DNA of 55,333 nt from Candidatus Geothermarchaeota archaeon (lineage in GTDB: Archaea > Thermoproteota > Nitrososphaeria > Geothermarchaeales > JDFR-13). Each line of letters begins with the position of its first letter. Within the stretch, counting starts at the first letter, position 1. The position numbers and the translations under genes are program-made. The DNA is taken from positions 1 to 55,333 of the forward strand of contig WAJV01000034.1 in the NCBI GenBank assembly GCA_015523725.1. The letters are read 5' to 3'. The notes beneath the pieces are model-generated. The model saw nothing but the letters and a program-made list of their open reading frames with translations, was not told the DNA's origin and searched no databases. This document shows, piece by piece, positions 33,975 to 41,444 of the stretch.

Positions 33975-34676
33975 TCAATCTTTTGAGACGAATATATTGA
34001 TCGCTATATCGGATCCTATCGCTAATCTAGATCCCCTAACCAATATCTCTATCGGTCCATTGAGTGGGGCTCTTCTTAAAATCTTTAATTTTGTCCCTGG
34101 GATTAGGCCTAAGTCATATAGTCTCCTTAATACTTTAGATTCTCCCCTAATAAATTTTATTTTGGCGTTATCACCTTCACTTAGCCATATTAGTGGTCTT
34201 AGATTCTCTTTTCGAGTGGTTCTCCCCGATAACTCTACGTTACATGCTTGGCATGAGGATACATTTATATCACATGCGGGTATTACTTCACCATGAGGGC
34301 ATTTAGCTGGGCTTCCTAAATATTTACAGAGTAATATATCTGTTTCATCTGATACTCCATGTTCAACTTCGCATGCTTCATGGTGAATATTATTTGGTCT
34401 TCTACCCAGTACCTTCCATAGGAATACTTCATATAGTCTATGTTTCCTAGTTATTTTACTCCCTAATCTCTCTCCTTTCTTAGTTAGTTTAACACCTTTA
34501 TAGGGAATGTATTCTACATAATTCTTATCAGCGAGTTTCCTAAGCATCTCGGTTATACTGGATGGCTTTACTCCCATATAATTAGCTAGAGCCGTAGTTT
34601 TAACTAAATCATCTCCCCTCGATAGTTTGTATATTGCCTCTAGATATTCCTCGATGCTCACCGATTTGTGTTTCAT
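33975..34676 (-). CDS. DtxR-family iron-dependent repressor with fused FeoA domain
   Basis: The 233-residue protein begins with a winged HTH (SIEEYLEAIYKLSRGDDLVKTTALANYMGVKPSSITEMLRKL) typical of DtxR/IdeR/MntR. A metal and dimerisation domain follows (NNIHHEACEVEHGVSDE), with extra cysteines in SPAKCPHGEVIPACDINVSSCQAC. The C-terminal segment from about residue 160 (SEGDNAKIKFIRGESKVLRRLYDLGLIPGTKLKI) is an SH3-like FeoA domain. It probably senses Fe(II) and represses itself and feoB. ATG 34676 is preferred; TTG 34682 is in frame. Confidence 0.92.
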   Translation of the reverse strand: MKHKSVSIEEYLEAIYKLSRGDDLVKTTALANYMGVKPSSITEMLRKLADKNYVEYIPYKGVKLTKKGERLGSKITRKHRLYEVFLWKVLGRRPNNIHHEACEVEHGVSDETDILLCKYLGSPAKCPHGEVIPACDINVSSCQACNVELSGRTTRKENLRPLIWLSEGDNAKIKFIRGESKVLRRLYDLGLIPGTKLKILRRAPLNGPIEILVRGSRLAIGSDIAINIFVSKD

Positions 34677-34696
34677 GCTCAATCCATATTTTAAAA

Positions 34697-34714
34697 ATTT
34701 AGGTCTGCCTAAAT
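34697..34714. promoter_or_regulatory. DtxR-type operator ATTTAGG-TCTG-CCTAAAT
   Basis: A perfect inverted repeat with seven-base arms starts about 20 bases before the dtxR-feoA start. Its TTAGG/CCTAA half-sites match the established DtxR/IdeR consensus. It sits between a likely TATA element (about 34724-34732 on the minus strand) and the start codon, so binding would block transcription of the dtxR-feoB operon. Confidence 0.7.
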
Positions 34715-34822
34715 ATTACATAATATAAATGTTTTCGGATTAATATAAAACATATATATTTTTAAGTTTGTATGCGTCGTGTCTGGTAACCAATTATTTT
34801 TGTATTTTTTTCTATAAGTGGG

Positions 34823-35569
34823 ATGATTACGTATTTATTTTTCCCCTATTCCACGTCTATAATATATATTTCTCTTTATGGATTAATCCATCCATTAAGT
34901 ATTGAACGTTTACGGGGGATATCATTGGGTATAATTAATGTATCTTATAAAGATGATGGAACCATTGATGTATATGTAGATTATAATCCTATCCTGAAGA
35001 ATGTATATTTGGGGTCTTCTAAATCGTTTACAGAGGTTGGTGTGAAGGTTGGTGAGAATGAATATGTTAGATTAAATGTATATTTCACTGGTTTATCTAT
35101 TCCCTATAACTCTACTGGCTTAGGTAGGGATTCTGGAGCTAATATTGATCGGATGGATTTAGCCTTATATTTCGAATGTCTTGGTGATGGATATAATTAT
35201 AAGTTCGTGGTTTCGTATGGAATTAACTTGGATGGAGATCGTGTCGTTTTAGTTGAGGCTTTTACTGGTGGTAGGCGAAAATATAGGCCTATTCTGTTTT
35301 TTAGGGCTGGATCTGATTACTCATCCAATAAAAATATTGTGGCTAGATTACCTAAATTTGGTGAGGATTCTATTTATTATACTAAGTCTGATGCTGAGGC
35401 GAGGAATGTTGATAGGATATATAGGAAATTTGTTGCCTGGGGTAGAGAGGAAAAGGATTTCGTTGAGGGTGGTGGAGACTATTTGGTCTATAATACCCAT
35501 ATATCAAATATACAGGATATCATTCAATTGGCGGTAATGGTTTTAAGTAAGATATTGAATAAGGTTTAA
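34823..35569 (+). CDS. Hypothetical membrane-anchored or secreted protein
   Basis: A 248-residue protein with a hydrophobic N-terminal stretch (MITYLFFPYSTSIIYISLYGLI) that looks like a signal peptide or anchor. The remainder is strand-rich, with frequent Tyr, Gly and Asp, and no cysteine pair beyond a single ECLG. I do not recognise the family. ATG 34823 is not preceded by a GGTG motif. It is divergent from dtxR-feoB and followed by oligo-T, suggesting a single-gene unit. Confidence 0.6.
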   Translation: MITYLFFPYSTSIIYISLYGLIHPLSIERLRGISLGIINVSYKDDGTIDVYVDYNPILKNVYLGSSKSFTEVGVKVGENEYVRLNVYFTGLSIPYNSTGLGRDSGANIDRMDLALYFECLGDGYNYKFVVSYGINLDGDRVVLVEAFTGGRRKYRPILFFRAGSDYSSNKNIVARLPKFGEDSIYYTKSDAEARNVDRIYRKFVAWGREEKDFVEGGGDYLVYNTHISNIQDIIQLAVMVLSKILNKV

Positions 35570-35598
35570 ATATTTATGGGACTTGGGTTGGAAAATCT

Positions 35599-35605
35599 TT
35601 TTTTG
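35599..35605 (+). terminator. Oligo-T transcription terminator candidate
   Basis: A run of seven T residues lies about 30 bases after the preceding stop codon, before the Lrp gene promoter. Archaeal RNA polymerase stops at such runs without a hairpin. Confidence 0.4.
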
Positions 35606-35689
35606 GATTGATGATATTTTCCTATTTTTATATAATATTCAATTTCTTTATATTTATATTTGGAATTTGTTCAGTGTGGTGAGGCGATT

Positions 35690-36181
35690 ATGATTAAGCT
35701 TGATGAGTTAGATAGGAAGATTCTAAATGAACTTCAAAGAGATTGTAGACAGTCATTAGACTTAATATCTAAGAAGTTGGGTGTCCCGAAATCGACTATA
35801 TACTATAGGATTAGGAAGCTTGAAGATAGTGGTGTTATTGAGGGCTATTATGCGAAGGTTAACCCAAAGGTTTTGGGCCACGAGTATTTCACTGTGACTT
35901 TAGTTAGAGCGAAATATGGCCCTGGATATCATAAGAAGGTTGGGAGAATATTGGCTAGTGTTCCAGGGGTGTGGGCTGTTTATTATGTACTTGGTGATTA
36001 TGATTTTATTGTTATTGCTAGGGCTAGGAATAGGGAGGAGTTTGTTAAGAATATTTTGGAGAGATTTATTGATCTTGATGAGATAGAACGGACTAATACC
36101 ATTACTGTTGTTGAGATATTTAAGGAGGATAATAGAATTCTCTTCCATAATGATGAGTCTGTAGAGGAACAAGATTTATAA
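35690..36181 (+). CDS. Lrp/AsnC-family transcriptional regulator
   Basis: The 163-residue protein has an N-terminal HTH (LDELDRKILNELQRDCRQSLDLISKKLGVPKSTIYYRIRKLEDSGVIEGYYAKVNPK) and a C-terminal RAM domain (VYYVLGDYDFIVIARAR). ATG 35690 lies twelve bases after GGTG of GTGGTGAGG. It is the gene before methylmalonate-semialdehyde dehydrogenase, separated by about 100 bases that hold a palindrome, so it may regulate branched-chain amino acid or propionate metabolism. Confidence 0.9.
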   Translation: MIKLDELDRKILNELQRDCRQSLDLISKKLGVPKSTIYYRIRKLEDSGVIEGYYAKVNPKVLGHEYFTVTLVRAKYGPGYHKKVGRILASVPGVWAVYYVLGDYDFIVIARARNREEFVKNILERFIDLDEIERTNTITVVEIFKEDNRILFHNDESVEEQDL

Positions 36182-36183
36182 AG

Positions 36184-36203
36184 GTATCTAAATATCTAGA
36201 TAC
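36184..36203. promoter_or_regulatory. Inverted repeat GTATCTA-N6-TAGATAC upstream of mmsA
   Basis: Seven-base arms flank six bases, and a nested TATCTAGATA palindrome is present. It begins three bases after the Lrp stop codon and lies about 80 bases before the dehydrogenase start. It is a candidate operator for the Lrp protein. Confidence 0.4.
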
Positions 36204-36282
36204 TAACCAAAAAATATCTGATTTATTTAGATGTTATTCATTATACTTTATGTGTTATAGAAAATATTTTAGGTGATAGGGA

Positions 36283-37761
36283 TTGGCTTTACTAAAGGAG
36301 GTTAGGGATTATTATGGTGATTTAATGCTTTACATTAATGGTGATTTCAAGAGATCTGAGACTGATGAGTATATGGATGTTATGAATCCGGCTTTGGATA
36401 AGGCTATTGCGAGGGTGCCCATAGCTACTCCTGAAGAAGTTGATGAGGCTGTGGAGGCTGCCGTCGATGCGTTTGAGCGGTGGAGGGATGTACCTGTACC
36501 TAATAGGGTGCAGTATCTTTTTAGGATGAAGGAGGTCTTGGAGGCTAATAAGGAAGATATTGCTCGAATTATTGTTCAGAATCATGGGAAGCATATCGAT
36601 GAGGCTAGGGGTGAAGTCAGGAGGGCTATAGAGAATATTGAGACTGCCATCGGTGTAGCGTATACCTTATACAAGGGGGAATTTATGGAGCAAGTTGCAC
36701 CCCTTATAGATGAGTATATGGTTAGGGAACCTCTTGGTGTATTTGCCATTATTAGTCCCTTCAATTTTCCAGTTATGGTTCCATTCTGGTTTCTGCCATA
36801 TGCATTGGCTGTAGGTGCTACTATAGTGGTTAAGCCGAGTGAAATTACTCCACTCCCATTTTATTGGGTGAATAAGCTCATCCATGATGTTGGGCTTCCA
36901 CCTGGAGTAGTCAATGTTGTTTATGGAAGGGGAGAGGTTGGAGAAAGATTAATTAAGCATCCTGATGTTCAAGGGGTTGCTTTTGTAGGGTCTACTAGGG
37001 TTGCTAAAAAGATATATGAGTTGACTGGTAGACTGGGGAAGAGGTCCCTGTTACAAGCGAGTGCAAAGAATTATGCTGTTGTTATGCCGGATGCTGATAT
37101 GGATAGGGCGGCTGCAAATCTAATATCATCATTCTATGGTAATACGGGTCAGAGGTGTCTCGCTAACGCCGTATTGGTCCCTGTTGGCGATGCATATGAT
37201 AAAATCGTCCCCAAATTTATTCAGTTGGCAAGACAGATTAGGCTGGGGTATGGATTGGATGAGGATGTAGACATGACTCCCATGGTCAGTAGGAGTTCTA
37301 TGGAGAGGGTCCTAAAGTATATTGAGATTGGTTTGGACGAGGGAGCAAAGTTATCTCTCGATGGTAGGAATCCAAAGGTTAAAGAATATCCGAATGGATA
37401 TTTTGTGGCACCAACTGTTTTTGAAGATGTCTCTATCGATATGAAGATCGCTAAAGAGGAGATTTTCGGCCCCGTCGCTAGTATTATTAAAGCGGATAAT
37501 CTAGATGAAGCTATCGATATGGTTAATTCCACTAGATACGGAAATGCATCCAGTATATTCACGTCGAGCGGTAAAGCTGCAAGGGTTTTTAGACGTGGGG
37601 TTAAGGTTGGAAATGTAGGAATAAATGTTGGTATTGCTGCACCGATGGCTTTCTTTCCATTCGGAGGTATGAAGGACTCGTTCTTCGGTGTTGTTCATGG
37701 CCAAATATCTTCAGTAGAGTTTTTCACTGATACAAAGATAGTTATTGAGAGATGGTGGTAG
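36283..37761 (+). CDS. mmsA: Methylmalonate-semialdehyde dehydrogenase (CoA-acylating), ALDH family
   Basis: The 492-residue aldehyde dehydrogenase has the catalytic Cys in NTGQRCLANAVLV and the cofactor segment PFNFPVMVPFWFLPYALAVGATIVVKPSE. Both follow the MmsA type, which converts methylmalonate semialdehyde and CoA to propionyl-CoA in valine degradation. The C-terminal VGNVGINVGIAAPMAFFPFGGMKDSFFGVVHGQI also matches this class. The usual general-base Glu region reads LLQASAKNYAVVMPDAD, the deviation seen in CoA-dependent family members. It starts at TTG 36283, eleven bases after GGTG. Propionyl-CoA formed here could feed the prpD/prpB route. Confidence 0.88.
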   Translation: MALLKEVRDYYGDLMLYINGDFKRSETDEYMDVMNPALDKAIARVPIATPEEVDEAVEAAVDAFERWRDVPVPNRVQYLFRMKEVLEANKEDIARIIVQNHGKHIDEARGEVRRAIENIETAIGVAYTLYKGEFMEQVAPLIDEYMVREPLGVFAIISPFNFPVMVPFWFLPYALAVGATIVVKPSEITPLPFYWVNKLIHDVGLPPGVVNVVYGRGEVGERLIKHPDVQGVAFVGSTRVAKKIYELTGRLGKRSLLQASAKNYAVVMPDADMDRAAANLISSFYGNTGQRCLANAVLVPVGDAYDKIVPKFIQLARQIRLGYGLDEDVDMTPMVSRSSMERVLKYIEIGLDEGAKLSLDGRNPKVKEYPNGYFVAPTVFEDVSIDMKIAKEEIFGPVASIIKADNLDEAIDMVNSTRYGNASSIFTSSGKAARVFRRGVKVGNVGINVGIAAPMAFFPFGGMKDSFFGVVHGQISSVEFFTDTKIVIERWW

Positions 37762-37770
37762 AGGGGCATT

Positions 37771-38181
37771 ATGGCTATATATACATTGAGTTCATTAATC
37801 AATTCATTGGTGGAGTTTGAACAATCTGTTGCTAAAAAGTTAGTTGGTTTGGAGGGAGAATTAGAGAATAAAGATTTGTCGGAATTTGTTGGGGGAGTAT
37901 CTAGGCGAATAAGTGAGCTCCGTGATTTAAAGGGCTTTATGGTTGAGATGATCTTAGAGCCGATCTATGGAGTCGATGTTAAGGAGATGATCGATTCCAT
38001 TAAATCTGTGTCCCTTATATCTCCCCCGATTGAAGCAGCGAAGAAGGTTTTGAATATTTACATAGATCTCTATAGTAGGCTGTCACGTGAGGTATATGGT
38101 GTATCGATGGAATTAAGTATGTTGTTGGAGCGATATATGAAATATGCATATAGTATATTGAATAAATTGTCAGTAGAATAA
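37771..38181 (+). CDS. Hypothetical helical protein following mmsA
   Basis: A 136-residue, mostly helical protein (MAIYTLSSLINSLVEFEQSVAKKLVGLEGEL...) with many Leu, Glu, Lys and Ser, and no cysteine, signal or membrane segment. Helical heptad-like spacing suggests a bundle. It begins nine bases after the dehydrogenase stop, so it is likely cotranscribed with it. The family is not recognised. It overlaps the convergent DUF401 gene by 12 bases. Confidence 0.68.
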   Translation: MAIYTLSSLINSLVEFEQSVAKKLVGLEGELENKDLSEFVGGVSRRISELRDLKGFMVEMILEPIYGVDVKEMIDSIKSVSLISPPIEAAKKVLNIYIDLYSRLSREVYGVSMELSMLLERYMKYAYSILNKLSVE

Positions 38182-39378
38182 TATGGCTACTAATGCTACA
38201 AGGAATACTGTAGCCCCCGCGGCAAGATATACATGCTTAAATGTTCTTACAATATCTGCTTTGAAATGTTCGACTGTGAGTACTATGCATAGGTGTGCTG
38301 GGGATAGCATTACGCCTATCCATCCGCCAGTGAAGCCCATTAGGAGTGTTATTGGATTGATGCCATTTGGGGTCAGCAATATCTGTAGTAGGATGGGGAA
38401 TGCTATTGCAGCGAAGACGAATTCTCCAGCAGTCGCTATACCTAGAGAGAATGGGATTATGAATGCAACTAGGCTTTCATTAATGTTATATCCTCTCAAT
38501 ATCATGTACATTTGGTTGGCTGCACCGCTACTTACTATGAATTCCCTGAATATCATTGCCAAGAATATTATGAGGAGTAACTTTGGGTCTAGGGCTGTTT
38601 TTAATCCTTGTTTCCAAGCCTTCTTGTTAGGTTTATACACTAGAATTATGCTTAAGAGTGTTATGAATAGAGTTATTGATATATCTATTTTTAATATTAG
38701 TGCTAGAACAGCTATCTCGATAAATATCCATGTATGTTTAAAGAAGTCTAGTTTCTTTCCGTTTACATGCCCCTCCAAACCTGTATTTTTCTCTATGTAT
38801 AGGCTATATATAACTCCGACTAGTATACCGGAGAGGGCTGCTGGATAAGTATATTTAATTATGTCATATACTGTTGTTTGGAGGAGGGCTGCAGTTAATA
38901 TTATTGCTTGGTATAGTGGCCATGTGGGCACCCATATATGTCGGAACCAATAGTTTAGGAATGAGGCTCTATTTCTCTCTAGTTTTAGGTCGTTGAAATA
39001 TAGGTTATAGGTCATCATTGCAGATACTAAGGCTCCTCCCGGCATGGGTATTAGGCCTATGAGTGCTGGGATTGCTAGGGATGCGAATTTTACATTGATA
39101 CTCATTAGTCCTTTCGTAATATCGTCTAGTACACCGGTTTCTTTCAATACTCCGGCTATGAATAATGCTTGTATTATAGCTGTCAATAGTCTAAGTGTGT
39201 GAATGTTTGTTGAGCCTATATATATGTCTAGTAGTAGGGTTTGGGGGTTAAGGGTTAATAGTCCATAAAGAAATGTTCCGGTTATTAATGATAGATGAAC
39301 TTTTCTGGTTAGGAGTAATATGGTTATTATTATTGCTACGCTTGCTATGTATGCGTATACTGGTGGAATCGTATATAT
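38170..39378 (-). CDS. DUF401-family membrane transporter, apparently ATA-initiated
   Basis: A polytopic membrane protein with ten or more hydrophobic segments, fitting the archaeal DUF401 family in the ion-transporter superfamily. The best blocks are PALIGLIPMPGGALVSAMM, SFLNYWFRHIWVPTWPLYQAI and MGFTGGWIGVMLSPAHLCI. The first usual start is TTG 39186, but the frame stays open for another 64 codons encoding membrane protein sequence (PPVYAYIASVAIIITILLLTRK, HLSLITGTFLYGLLTLNPQTLLL). An in-frame TAA lies about 30 bases further up, and no ATG/GTG/TTG is in between. ATA 39378, nine bases after GGTG, is the best start, giving 402 residues. Substrate unknown. Confidence 0.75.
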   Translation of the reverse strand: MYTIPPVYAYIASVAIIITILLLTRKVHLSLITGTFLYGLLTLNPQTLLLDIYIGSTNIHTLRLLTAIIQALFIAGVLKETGVLDDITKGLMSINVKFASLAIPALIGLIPMPGGALVSAMMTYNLYFNDLKLERNRASFLNYWFRHIWVPTWPLYQAIILTAALLQTTVYDIIKYTYPAALSGILVGVIYSLYIEKNTGLEGHVNGKKLDFFKHTWIFIEIAVLALILKIDISITLFITLLSIILVYKPNKKAWKQGLKTALDPKLLLIIFLAMIFREFIVSSGAANQMYMILRGYNINESLVAFIIPFSLGIATAGEFVFAAIAFPILLQILLTPNGINPITLLMGFTGGWIGVMLSPAHLCIVLTVEHFKADIVRTFKHVYLAAGATVFLVALVAILFY

Positions 39379-39472
39379 CCCCCCACCATTAATCGGAAAT
39401 TTTCCTTTAAATTAATCATTGGATATAATTTTGGTAAAAACTTTATTGCAGATATTTTATTAAACTATTTGT

Positions 39473-40363
39473 TTATATTGTTCTCTCTTCCCTCTCGAAT
39501 TTTATCCCTAATGCGGATGGAGGTCTAACATGTTTTCTTATGGGAGTCGCAACTATTATTAGGAGTGTGATTAGTGTAGTTAAATATGGAGTTGTGCCTA
39601 GTAAATAGGGACTTACATTGTATGGTGGTAGTTGTAGCATCCAGACCATCGAATTTACTCCTCCATATAATAAGCTGAAAACGGGGGTAAGTAGTGGGTT
39701 CCATAGGGATACGATTACGTTGGCTATAGCTATCCATCCCCATCCAGCTCCAGCTCCCTCTGTCCATACTTGGATGTATCCTAATGTGTATATCGCTCCT
39801 GCCACTGTAGCTAATCCAGAGCCTATCATCGTTGTAAGCATCCTTACCTTATCTACATTTATACCCATGACGAATGCCGAGGATGGGTCTTCTCCGGAGG
39901 CCCTGATTATAACACCTGCTTTTAATTTAAATAGTATAATCCAAGAAACTATTGAAGATAGTATTATAAGTAGTAGTATTATGTGGTAGTTTGCGGTGAG
40001 ATTCAATCTCACTGGTAGGCTTAGGCCTACGTAGGGCCTCCCTACTATCGATGCTAATCCATATGAAAATAGGGTTACTGCTAATCCAGATAATATCTCT
40101 CTACCTTTTAAATAGGCTGTTATGAATCCATGTATTCCTCCTACTATGAACCCCAATATCAATGTGGCTAACATTGCTATGTATAAATTCTCTGTGAGTA
40201 TTGTTATTGTAAATGCTGTCGATGCTCCTAAGACGAATAATCCTTCAACACCTAAGTTGATTACACCACTTCTCTCAGTGTATAATTCGCCTAGTGTCGC
40301 TATGTATAGTGGTGTAGATGCCACTATTATTCTTGATATAATCTCGATTAGATAATTCACCAT
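39473..40363 (-). CDS. Nucleoside-type ABC transporter permease 2
   Basis: The 296-residue permease belongs to the BPD_transp_2 family used by BMP-linked nucleoside importers. Typical segments are LYTERSGVINLGVEGLFVLGASTAF and AGAIYTLGYIQVWTEGAGAGWGWIAIANVIVSLWNPL. Eight or so membrane spans are expected. It is the last gene of a four-gene minus-strand cluster and overlaps the other permease by seven bases. ATG 40363 lies twelve bases after GGTG. Confidence 0.9.
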   Translation of the reverse strand: MVNYLIEIISRIIVASTPLYIATLGELYTERSGVINLGVEGLFVLGASTAFTITILTENLYIAMLATLILGFIVGGIHGFITAYLKGREILSGLAVTLFSYGLASIVGRPYVGLSLPVRLNLTANYHIILLLIILSSIVSWIILFKLKAGVIIRASGEDPSSAFVMGINVDKVRMLTTMIGSGLATVAGAIYTLGYIQVWTEGAGAGWGWIAIANVIVSLWNPLLTPVFSLLYGGVNSMVWMLQLPPYNVSPYLLGTTPYLTTLITLLIIVATPIRKHVRPPSALGIKFEREERTI

Positions 40364-41421
40364 TTTAATTTCACCTCGTATTTGAGTAGGAAGTCTAAGG
40401 CGGTTGTCAGGATTAATAGGCCTCCAACGAATAAATTAACTGCCCCTATCGTTAGTCCGGCTATAATTTGCAGTGTATATCCGGACGCTATTAATGCAGA
40501 AACTAGATATCCAGATAATATGGTTGCGAGGGGATCCATTCTGGATAACCAGGTTACGAGGATAGCCATATATCCATATCCAGCAGATACATCCTGTACC
40601 CTTATTAGTTGCCTATGAATTGATAGTATCTCGGCTGCGCCTGCTAATCCAGCTAGAGCTCCACTGAGGAACATTGTGACTAGGATTATTTTTGTTTTTG
40701 ATATTCCCGAGTGGAGGGCGGCATCCGGGTTTAGTCCATATACCTTAATTTCATATCCTATCCTAGTGTTTTTAAATAGGTAATGCATGGCTGCGGCAAC
40801 TATTATTATTGTCGGTATGAATACTGGGTTAACATTTATTCCTCCAAACTGTATTGGATTTATCCATAATTGGTTTGGTATTATATCTGTTCTTGGGTAT
40901 CCGTATTGGGTTTCGCCTCTCCATGGACCATATACTAGATAGTTTCCTAATCCGATCATGATGTAGTTTAGCATTAATGTTGATAATATCTCGTTCAGGT
41001 TGAATTTTGCTTTTAAGTAGCCAGCTATTAATGCATATCCACCGCCAGCTAGTACTGATGCTATCAATATTATAGGGATTCCTATGTATCCCACTATATT
41101 TTTTGGGAGTATGTAGAGGGCTATGTATGTGGTTGCTATTGCTCCTGCTAGTAACTGGCCTTCTGAACCTATATTCCATACACCTGCTTTGTAGGGTAGG
41201 ATTAATCCGAGTCCAGAAAGGGTTAGTGGGATTAGGTATCTTAGTGTTGATGGGTCGATTAAGCCACTGTATATTGAGTATAGAAATTTTGTCGGTGGGA
41301 TAGAGGCTGTTGCATATATTATTAGCATTGAAATGATTAATGATATTATTATTGCCAATATAGTGAGTGTGAATTTTAGGTAAGGAGGCTCTACGAATCT
41401 TCTCCTTATAATTATTTTCAT
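40357..41421 (-). CDS. Nucleoside-type ABC transporter permease 1
   Basis: The 354-residue permease pairs with the gene at 39473. The family blocks TLSGLGLILPYKAGVWNIGSEGQLLAGAIATTY and KAKFNLNEILSTLMLNYI are clear, and the latter is the ATPase-coupling loop region. It would form the membrane pore for nucleoside or similar substrate. It begins 23 bases after the ATPase gene stop. Confidence 0.9.
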   Translation of the reverse strand: MKIIIRRRFVEPPYLKFTLTILAIIISLIISMLIIYATASIPPTKFLYSIYSGLIDPSTLRYLIPLTLSGLGLILPYKAGVWNIGSEGQLLAGAIATTYIALYILPKNIVGYIGIPIILIASVLAGGGYALIAGYLKAKFNLNEILSTLMLNYIMIGLGNYLVYGPWRGETQYGYPRTDIIPNQLWINPIQFGGINVNPVFIPTIIIVAAAMHYLFKNTRIGYEIKVYGLNPDAALHSGISKTKIILVTMFLSGALAGLAGAAEILSIHRQLIRVQDVSAGYGYMAILVTWLSRMDPLATILSGYLVSALIASGYTLQIIAGLTIGAVNLFVGGLLILTTALDFLLKYEVKLKW

Positions 41422-41444
41422 GTTTTTCTGTGCACCTATGGGGC

